This document shows positions 57,740 to 64,000 of a stretch of 64,000 bases of DNA, in pieces (position 1 is the first letter of the stretch; the number at the start of each line of letters is the position of its first letter). Under the pieces are notes generated by a model that was not told the origin of the DNA, ran no database searches, and saw only the letters and a program-made list of their open reading frames with translations. The stretch is taken from positions 252,359 through 316,358 of the forward strand of contig JABHDY010000003.1 in assembly GCA_018676855.1 (NCBI GenBank), read 5' to 3'. A program made the position numbers and the translations under genes. Origin of the DNA: Candidatus Woesearchaeota archaeon (GTDB lineage Archaea > Nanobdellota > Nanobdellia > Woesearchaeales > GW2011-AR9).

Positions 57740-59212
57740 TTAAATCTTCAATACATTCTGCTTCCTAACAACCTTCATTTTTAAGAATGTTGTATAGCCT
57801 AAGAATTCTCCACCTGCTTGGATAGGAAATGGCACGTCACTTGTAAGAACAATCTTTTTACCCCGAACATACACCAACGGTGGTCGAACTATACCAAGAG
57901 ATGCTAACACTAAACCCCATGCACGTAATGGTTTGTTTAACCATGCTGAATGTCTATTCACAACACCTAACCCGTACACGTTTCCATCATGTGGTTTTAT
58001 TGGTCCAATCATGGCACGAATTGCATACCCATAATATGGAACTTTACCGAACGCAAGTGCAACACAATTTTCCCAAAATTGTTTCGTCCCATCAATACTA
58101 ACACTCAAATCATAATCAGCTTTCGATTTCAATAATGCGTTCCATGACGCACTAATATAATCTAAAAACCCGTTCTGCGTTCTTGTTTTGCCGAGACGTG
58201 CAACCTCTGCATCAATACCTAAACCTGCAAATAACGTTACCTGTTTACCTTTCTCCCATTCAATTTCAACAACGTCTAACTTTTCTTCTTTAAATTTAAA
58301 CCGTGACCGTAAATATTCAAACTTCTTACCACGATAGAAATAGGAATAGAACGCATTGCCCGCACCTAATGGAAAGAAACCTATACTTTTTCCATTGAAC
58401 GGTTTATAATTAAGTGCACCCTCAAACGATCCGTCACCACCTGCAATGATAATGTGGTCGTACCGCTTTACAACTTTATCAATACCGGCAAACATATCTT
58501 TCGAATTTGGTAAATATAAGATACGTGCCTGTCTCCTCTTCGCAAACCGTCGTAACAACCGCCTACGATATCTATCATGATATCCGCGTGATCGCCTATT
58601 CGCCAAAATAATCATATTTTCCTTTTCAACTTTTTTTCCAGACGATTTAACTTCTCGCCGTTTGATAATGTACTGATAACAATAATTTGCCATTGAAAAT
58701 AATGATAAAACAACTGCAAGAACAGTAAATACAATAATAACAATATTCACAATGTCCATCCAAAATGTATTCTGTAAAAGATCATAAATAAGGAAATCTT
58801 TTATCATTAACAAATATATCAAGATAAACTGTGCATTAGTTTTCAACTTTCCGTACATGTCTGCCGCAATAACAACGTCGTGCTTTGCTGCCATTGACCG
58901 AACGCCGTTAATTGCAAAATCTCTAAAGATAAAAATGGCAATTGGCAATAGCCAAAATGTTCCCCTAACTAAAAACACTAATAACAATCCAATAACAACA
59001 ATCTTATCAGATAATGGGTCTAAAAAAGAACCAACGTCCGTTACTTCTCCCCGTTTACGTGCAACAAGACCGTCAAAATAATCGCTTAAAACAGTTACTG
59101 AAAACAAAACAATTGCAATGAACGAAAATAATAAACTTTCTCTATAAATGAAGTAAATAATTATGGGAAGTAAGGCTATCCTTCCTATAGTGATAAGGTT
59201 CGCTATGTTCAT
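57740..59212 (-). CDS. CDP-alcohol phosphatidyltransferase fused to diacylglycerol kinase-like domain
   Basis: 490 residues. Residues 1-190 are a PgsA-like CDP-alcohol phosphatidyltransferase with the complete motif DYFDGLVARKRGEVTDVGSF then LDPLSDK and about four to five membrane helices. Residues ~200-490 are a lipid kinase of the DAGK catalytic family (ILANRRSRGYHDRYR; IIAGGDGSFEGALNY with the GGDGS loop; FFPLGAGNAFYSYFYRG). One chain may therefore both make a phosphatidyl/archaetidyl-glycerol-phosphate-type lipid and phosphorylate a lipid alcohol. A weak SD-like AAGGAAA plus ATG lies at the junction (near 58614). The physiological substrate is unknown. Confidence 0.85.
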   Translation of the reverse strand: MNIANLITIGRIALLPIIIYFIYRESLLFSFIAIVLFSVTVLSDYFDGLVARKRGEVTDVGSFLDPLSDKIVVIGLLLVFLVRGTFWLLPIAIFIFRDFAINGVRSMAAKHDVVIAADMYGKLKTNAQFILIYLLMIKDFLIYDLLQNTFWMDIVNIVIIVFTVLAVVLSLFSMANYCYQYIIKRREVKSSGKKVEKENMIILANRRSRGYHDRYRRRLLRRFAKRRQARILYLPNSKDMFAGIDKVVKRYDHIIIAGGDGSFEGALNYKPFNGKSIGFFPLGAGNAFYSYFYRGKKFEYLRSRFKFKEEKLDVVEIEWEKGKQVTLFAGLGIDAEVARLGKTRTQNGFLDYISASWNALLKSKADYDLSVSIDGTKQFWENCVALAFGKVPYYGYAIRAMIGPIKPHDGNVYGLGVVNRHSAWLNKPLRAWGLVLASLGIVRPPLVYVRGKKIVLTSDVPFPIQAGGEFLGYTTFLKMKVVRKQNVLKI

Positions 59213-59235
59213 ACAACACAGATATTACTTCATAT

Positions 59236-60849
59236 TTAAAAATCTTGGGGAATATCTCTTGGCATATCAGAACCCTGCCCGCTCAAAATAACATCGTCAA
59301 TACGCAATATCATTTCTGCCACTTCAGCAGCACTGTGAAATGCTTGCGTTTTAATTTTTAATGGTTCAACAACTCCTGAATTCCACGCATCAAACACGCC
59401 ACCGTTAAGTACATTCACACCAGACCACTTTTTTCCCATGTCATGGTCTGAACGCAAATGTGCAATAATATCAATTGGATCCAAACCAGCATTTTCTGCC
59501 AGAGTACGAGGAATAATCTCAAGGGCGTCTGCAAATGCGTGAACAGCTAACTGTTCCCTACCGATACATGTTTGTGCAAACTGTCGAAGGCCACGTGCAA
59601 CTTCAATTTCTATAGAACCTGCACCTGCAACAACAAAACCGTCCATGAGAGATGCAACAACGTCGCCAATTGCGTCCGTTACCGCACGCGATATTTCGCC
59701 GGCAACATGTTCCGTGCCACCCTTAACAAGTAATGTAACAGCCCGAGGGTTTTTACATTGTTCAACAAAAATCATATCTTCATCGCCAACCTTTGTTTCT
59801 CGAACAATACCAGCAAAACCGAGATCGTCAGATGATAATTCTTTCAGATTGTTTACAATGAGAGCGCCTGATGCAAGAGAAACCGTTTCCATATCACTTT
59901 TTCGTACTCGCCGTACAGCTAAAATGCCTGCCTTTGCCAAGAAATGTTGTGCAAGGTCATCAATACCCTTTTGACATAAAACAACTGTTGCACCACTACG
60001 TACAACTTTCTGTACCATATCCTGTAATAACCGTTCTTCCTGTTCAAGGAACGCGTTTAATTGTGAAGGGTCAGTAATTTGTATTTTTGCGTCAATGTCA
60101 GTATTTTTAATCTCTAAAGAAGAATCAAGAAGGGCAACCTTTGCATCATTAATATAAGTAGGCATTGACGGATGAGCACGTTCTTTCGATATTACGATAC
60201 CCTCAACAAGCGTACTTGCATCTGAACGTTCACCTATATGAGTTTCAACTTTAATTGCATCTTTGGTAATGATAACTTTCCCATTCTCAAGAGTAGACAC
60301 TTTTTTAACAGCTTGGACAACAATGTCCGCTAACCGTTCTTTATTGGCTTCTGCGCCCTTACCCGTCATGGCAGTAATGGCAATATTACGAAGAAGAGGA
60401 TCGTTATCGAACAAGACAGGTTCAGCAAAATTGCGAACAAGTTTTTGAGCTTCCTTCTCTGCTACACGATATCCCCGAGCAAGAACTGTAGGATGAATAT
60501 TTTGATCAAGTAAATCTTCAGCTTTCTTAAGCAATTCACCAGCAAGAACAACCGCTGTTGTTGTTCCATCACCCACCGCATCTTCCTGCGTTTTAGCAAT
60601 TTCAACAACCATTTTGGCAGCTGGATGATCAATATGCATTTCACGAAGGATAGTAACTCCATCATTGGTAACAACAACACTACCCTCAGCATCAACAAGC
60701 ATCTTGTCCATACCTTTAGGACCAAGCGTTGTCCGGACAGTTTGTGCAACAGCTTTAGCAGCAGCTATATTGTTAGATTGTGCATCCTTACCCGTTGTCC
60801 GTTTAGTATCATCGGGCATGATAAATATTGGTTGAACGTTTGAATCCAT
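59236..60849 (-). CDS. Thermosome subunit (group II chaperonin)
   Basis: 537 residues, close to family length. N-terminal [20 protein letters not shown], then [17 protein letters not shown] and [32 protein letters not shown] (the ATP-site GDGTT), and a C-terminal RIDDVILSG. Folds proteins in a double-ring complex. The start at 60849 (MDSNVQP) is supported by a GTTTAAAAG TATA box upstream; a TTG three codons earlier opens the longer frame. Only one subunit gene is in the window. Confidence 0.96.
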   Translation of the reverse strand: MDSNVQPIFIMPDDTKRTTGKDAQSNNIAAAKAVAQTVRTTLGPKGMDKMLVDAEGSVVVTNDGVTILREMHIDHPAAKMVVEIAKTQEDAVGDGTTTAVVLAGELLKKAEDLLDQNIHPTVLARGYRVAEKEAQKLVRNFAEPVLFDNDPLLRNIAITAMTGKGAEANKERLADIVVQAVKKVSTLENGKVIITKDAIKVETHIGERSDASTLVEGIVISKERAHPSMPTYINDAKVALLDSSLEIKNTDIDAKIQITDPSQLNAFLEQEERLLQDMVQKVVRSGATVVLCQKGIDDLAQHFLAKAGILAVRRVRKSDMETVSLASGALIVNNLKELSSDDLGFAGIVRETKVGDEDMIFVEQCKNPRAVTLLVKGGTEHVAGEISRAVTDAIGDVVASLMDGFVVAGAGSIEIEVARGLRQFAQTCIGREQLAVHAFADALEIIPRTLAENAGLDPIDIIAHLRSDHDMGKKWSGVNVLNGGVFDAWNSGVVEPLKIKTQAFHSAAEVAEMILRIDDVILSGQGSDMPRDIPQDF

Positions 60850-61000
60850 GGTTAACAAATTCTGAGAAAAGTACTCTTTTAAACGTTATGGAAGATTAAA
60901 TTCAAAAAGTACAATCTTACCCCCAAAATTGTCAAAAATCTATTATTGATTTTTGAGGACAATAATATTTATTAACATACAACACCATTCACAAACATTA

Positions 61001-61807
61001 ATGGCACGTATAATATTTCTGGGAACGGGTGGAGAATCAGCAGTCGTCAGTAAACAGATACGTGCATCTGGCGGAATAGTTCTACAGGTAGAAGATATTC
61101 AGTTTCATATTGATCCTGGACCAGGAGCGTTAAATAAAGCGAGGGAAGCAGGAGTTAATGTTCATCATACAAGTGCTGTGCTTGTAACACATAACCATAT
61201 TAACCATTGTAATGATCTTAACGCTGTTGTTGACGCGATGACCCATTCAGGTATTGAACATCGTGGAGTTATCCTTGCAAGTAAATCAGTTTTACAAAAT
61301 ACTGAAAATAACCATTCATTTTTAACACAACATCACAGAAACCTTGTTGAAAAAATCATTCCACTTGATAAAAATCATAAAGTTGGTATTGAACTTGTTG
61401 AGATTCATGCTTTGCCGGTTGAACATACTGATTCTAGCGCTATTGGATTCAAATTCTTTTGTCCTAAATTTACTTTAGCATATACGGGAGACACACTTTT
61501 AACAGATGAGTTAACTGAAAGTCTTGCAGGGACAGACATTCTTATTCTTAACGTTCCCTACCCAGAAGATAAGGGGAAAGATATGAATTTAGATAGGGAA
61601 AGTGCAATTACACTTATTTCTAAAGTTAGACCACGGTTAACTATTATTACACATTTTGGGTTAGAAATGCTTAAATCTGATCCAATAGTAGAAGCTAGAG
61701 AAATTCAACGTATTACGGGCGTGCAAACAATTGCTGCCAAAGATGGATTTGCTATTTCTTTAGAAGGCTACGCAGGACAGTATAAGTCTCCGATTAAAGG
61801 GTATTAG
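61001..61807 (+). CDS. Metallo-beta-lactamase-fold hydrolase
   Basis: 268 residues. It begins MARIIFLGTGGESAVVSKQI; VTHNHINHCNDLNAV is the HxHxxHxxD-type motif with Asn at the third conserved site region (NHINHCND). Later LPVEHTDSSAIGFKF, AYTGDTLLTDEL (Asp ligand) and IITHFGLEML (His) complete the metal site. It resembles RNase Z/phosphodiesterase-like MBL proteins of archaea. The substrate is unknown. The start at 61001 is set by a TATA box (ATATTTATTAAC) about 30 bases upstream. Confidence 0.82.
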   Translation: MARIIFLGTGGESAVVSKQIRASGGIVLQVEDIQFHIDPGPGALNKAREAGVNVHHTSAVLVTHNHINHCNDLNAVVDAMTHSGIEHRGVILASKSVLQNTENNHSFLTQHHRNLVEKIIPLDKNHKVGIELVEIHALPVEHTDSSAIGFKFFCPKFTLAYTGDTLLTDELTESLAGTDILILNVPYPEDKGKDMNLDRESAITLISKVRPRLTIITHFGLEMLKSDPIVEAREIQRITGVQTIAAKDGFAISLEGYAGQYKSPIKGY

Positions 61808-61828
61808 AGAATTAGTTGTATTACTGAC

Positions 61829-62914
61829 CTATTCTTGATAATCACAAAACCTAAATCTGTAAAGTTGAGCAGCAGATTCTGCCATCTTTTCTTTTTCATA
61901 GTCTGAGAAAAAAGTTCCTGTGTGGTCAACCAACAATGACCATAGCTGATAATGAACTGCCCAAGCACCACCATATTCTAAATTTGTGTCCATGGACTGA
62001 CTCCCTATATTTATGTCACAATTATGAAAGATATTGGCTTCTGCATGCCTAACCTCGTGCATAAGTGTTGTCACGCTATGAATTAAACCCACTGGAGCTT
62101 CAGGATCAACAGCGTGTCTGTAAATTGAATGATTAAGTTGATTTGCTTTCATAAACACAGAGCCACCACTCCCGTGAGAAAATTCGTTTTCTCCCGCCCA
62201 GAAATAATTAATTTGTTCCAAATTTCTGCTTTTTGTCCAATTATACAAATTATCATATTCAGGAGACCAAGTGAGATTAATATCAAATGGAATACATTTC
62301 ATTAACCTAAATGTATTATATACTGAAAGCATGATTGAAGACTCGTCACCACCATTTGTACATTCTTCTAACTCCATAAAACGATTTTCTTCTAACTCGG
62401 ACTCAAACATAATGTTAAAATCTTTTCTAATTTGCTTAACTTCTTCTATAGAAGGACAAGAAGCCATAAGCTCCGCTGCTGTTGCGAAAGGACAAAACTC
62501 TTCTCTAGAAAAATCAGGAAAAATGACATTCTCATATCTTTCAACTAATGATAATGACAATGGTGGTTTTAAAGTATAAATTAATTGTTGAGCATCTGTA
62601 TTTGATGAATATTCTTTAAACCGAAATAGAGGTTCAATTTTTTTGGCTTTAACTCTATAAGCCGTTTTTAATACGGTTTTAGGTTTATACTTAAAGCTCT
62701 TATAGGTGAATTTTTTGTAAGCTTGACCAGCTAAGGCCTTACTTTCTTCACTTTCTCCTTCCTCTATTACAGCATTAAGTTCTTCAGGAGATAATTTTTC
62801 TAGCTCAGACTCTAATGTTTGTTGTTCTTCTTCTGTTAATTGCTTTTCTGTACAACCTGCTAAGAACATAACTACAACCAACAAACTCAATATCACAAAA
62901 ATAATCTTTTTCAT
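61829..62914 (-). CDS. Lipoprotein with HExxH zinc-peptidase-like motif
   Basis: 361 residues. Signal KKIIFVILSLLVVVMFLAGC with lipobox Cys, a Glu-rich helical segment (30-60), a basic stretch (KFTYKSFKYKPKTVLKTAYR), and near residue 288 the sequence TTLMHEVRHAEANIFHNC containing HEVRH. A following LEYGGAWAVHYQLW could supply the third ligand. This is compatible with a membrane-anchored extracellular metallopeptidase. I do not recognise the family, and the call rests on the motif in a helical context. Confidence 0.6.
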   Translation of the reverse strand: MKKIIFVILSLLVVVMFLAGCTEKQLTEEEQQTLESELEKLSPEELNAVIEEGESEESKALAGQAYKKFTYKSFKYKPKTVLKTAYRVKAKKIEPLFRFKEYSSNTDAQQLIYTLKPPLSLSLVERYENVIFPDFSREEFCPFATAAELMASCPSIEEVKQIRKDFNIMFESELEENRFMELEECTNGGDESSIMLSVYNTFRLMKCIPFDINLTWSPEYDNLYNWTKSRNLEQINYFWAGENEFSHGSGGSVFMKANQLNHSIYRHAVDPEAPVGLIHSVTTLMHEVRHAEANIFHNCDINIGSQSMDTNLEYGGAWAVHYQLWSLLVDHTGTFFSDYEKEKMAESAAQLYRFRFCDYQE

Positions 62915-62984
62915 ATTAAAACTCTTTTTTAATTTAAATAAAGAATAATTTAATCGTTTAAAAAGTTTTGGGTTATGTGGTTTA

Positions 62985-63851
62985 TCAAATCATCATCAAC
63001 AAATACACAACTCCTAACCCAATGAAACAACCAACGCCAATAAACGGCATTGCAGGATAGAATTTCTTTGGTTTTCCAATATACAATAATACTGCTAAAC
63101 CGATCGCGGCAAAAATGGGAATGATAAAACTTTGCCATAATCCAAACTCTTTCAATACGACACCTGCAAATATTAAAGGGAAGCCGATATCTCCACCACC
63201 TAACATTGCAGTCTTCACTTTAACCTTTTTAGAAGATTTCTTGAGTTTTTTCCCACTTGCATTATATGGTATCAGAAGACCAGCAAACACTTTCGCCTTT
63301 GTTTGTGATTTTGCAAGTGTAATCATATGTTTAGATTTCCAGACAGCGTACGCATCATATAACGCAATAAGGACCATTAAGATACTGACCGACCAAATAC
63401 TAAACAATGGAACAAATATTGCTGCTAATCCACCGTACATAAACATTTCTGTTGTCGTTTGAATGATAAAATTTGGTCGGAATATTTTCCACACCGCTAA
63501 AACAGAAGCTAACAAAAGGGCTAGCCACATAGTAACAAAAGGAGTAAATGCCCACCACAATGCAAGAAGTACTGCAAATAAAAACCAGAATTTCCATAAC
63601 CACGTTATTTGTTTCTTGATGATAAATAACATTAAAAAAGTACCTATAATAATAGCAAGCATAACATAAATGTATGATGTTGTTTCTTCTAACTGTGGTC
63701 TTTCTCCATACGGTCCATCTTTTAAAGTTGTTTCTCCAGTTTCTGCTGATTTATCAACGTCTATATATTTGTAAAGAATGCCAATACCAATACATTGTGC
63801 TAAAATAAATAGAAGTAAAAGTAATAATGTAACTTTACGTGAATGTTTCAT
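62985..63851 (-). CDS. Presenilin/signal peptide peptidase-like A22 membrane protease
   Basis: 288 residues with about eight to nine membrane helices. The two catalytic aspartates are visible in IALYDAYAVWKSKHM (YD motif, near 165) and LGGGDIGFPLIFAGVV (GxGD motif, near 218). Near the end PAMPFIGVG stands in for the PAL motif. Archaeal members cleave transmembrane segments, including signal peptides. A basic loop (KKLKKSSKKVKVK) separates the catalytic helices. TATA (ATTTATTTAAACC) about 28 bases upstream overlaps the stop of the preceding gene. Confidence 0.9.
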   Translation of the reverse strand: MKHSRKVTLLLLLLFILAQCIGIGILYKYIDVDKSAETGETTLKDGPYGERPQLEETTSYIYVMLAIIIGTFLMLFIIKKQITWLWKFWFLFAVLLALWWAFTPFVTMWLALLLASVLAVWKIFRPNFIIQTTTEMFMYGGLAAIFVPLFSIWSVSILMVLIALYDAYAVWKSKHMITLAKSQTKAKVFAGLLIPYNASGKKLKKSSKKVKVKTAMLGGGDIGFPLIFAGVVLKEFGLWQSFIIPIFAAIGLAVLLYIGKPKKFYPAMPFIGVGCFIGLGVVYLLMMI

Positions 63852-63882
63852 ACGGTAAGGAATTTGTTAGGGTTTAAATAAA

Positions 63883-64000
63883 TTACCCCATCCCTATAAA
63901 ATGCTGCTTCACAGGTTTCTCATTCACTTTTACAAAATCACTAAACAAAGGAATTTGTATAGGAACTGCAAACCGTGTAAATGTACTGGTAACAAGAGCT
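63883..64000 (-). CDS. C-terminal end of an unidentified protein, cut by the window edge
   Basis: A minus-strand frame enters from the window edge and runs 38 codons to a TAA at 63883 (…FTRFAVPIQIPLFSDFVKVN then …QHFIGMG). It ends 31 bases before the A22 protease start, whose TATA box it overlaps. Gene density and position support a real gene. No family can be named from the tail. Confidence 0.5.
   Translation of the reverse strand, partial: ALVTSTFTRFAVPIQIPLFSDFVKVNEKPVKQHFIGMG

Noticed and set aside
1..64000. CRISPR arrays or cas genes
   Set aside because: No regularly spaced direct repeats and no Cas-like protein were found.

Overview
The window looks like part of a small, compact, AT-rich archaeal genome, most likely a DPANN archaeon of the Woesearchaeota/Pacearchaeota kind. 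This is inferred from gene content and promoter architecture, not from a marker-gene tree. Archaeal signs are a thermosome gene, a type II methionine aminopeptidase, a presenilin-like A22 membrane protease, a histidine tRNA with G-1/C73 and no encoded CCA, and a solitary 5S rRNA gene. TATA boxes repeatedly sit 26-28 bases upstream of start codons (leaderless transcripts), while genes inside operons carry Shine-Dalgarno (SD) sites. Many genes overlap by ATGA, convergent neighbours overlap at their stops, and domain fusions are unusually common.

Layout. 1-10269 (minus strand) is one operon for a nonulosonic-acid-like surface sugar: sugar epimerase cupin, DegT aminotransferase fused to an aldo/keto reductase, SpsF-type cytidylyltransferase fused to a class III aminotransferase, FkbM methyltransferase, a GNAT-HAD-ATP-grasp fusion, a GAPDH-like dehydrogenase, NeuB, and the start of one more gene. 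10400-24994 holds a flippase, a sulfotransferase-like protein, several methyltransferases, asparagine synthetase, a GT-C-like membrane protein and a GT2 enzyme. It also holds what may be a CDP-ethanolamine type pathway: a nucleotidyltransferase fused to a SerK-like serine kinase, a PLP enzyme and a CDP-alcohol phosphotransferase. A strongly structured element (13862-13987) lies between two convergent genes.

25043-31255 is an accessory island of mostly unrecognised minus-strand genes. Its most notable content is a radical SAM/SPASM enzyme followed by a 79-residue peptide with a His/Asp/Tyr-rich tail, which looks like an uncharacterised RiPP system. It is bracketed by two paralogous lipoproteins with the same promoter, by an inverted repeat, and by an ORF6N pseudogene. 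A 53-residue zinc-ribbon gene also lies here.

31233-49264 returns to glycan assembly: deacetylase, GT-C, GT2, flippase-like protein and DUF354 glycosyltransferase. A UDP-diacetamido-glucuronate set follows (WbpD-WbpE fusion, WbpB-like fusion, WbpA/TviB-like dehydrogenase fused to an amidohydrolase, CapI-like epimerase). An operon then joins a sugar nucleotidyltransferase, 2-oxoacid:ferredoxin oxidoreductase, UDP-glucose dehydrogenase and a probable glycosyltransferase.

49358-64000 is more housekeeping: 5S rRNA, a nucleotidylyltransferase fused to a eukaryotic-type phosphomannomutase, methionine aminopeptidase, HisRS next to tRNA-His, a large PKD/Ig surface protein with a membrane-anchored partner, a phospholipid synthase-lipid kinase fusion, thermosome, a metallo-beta-lactamase-fold hydrolase, an HExxH lipoprotein and the A22 protease. 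No stretch above 300 bases lacks a gene or RNA. I saw no CRISPR array and no intact transposase.
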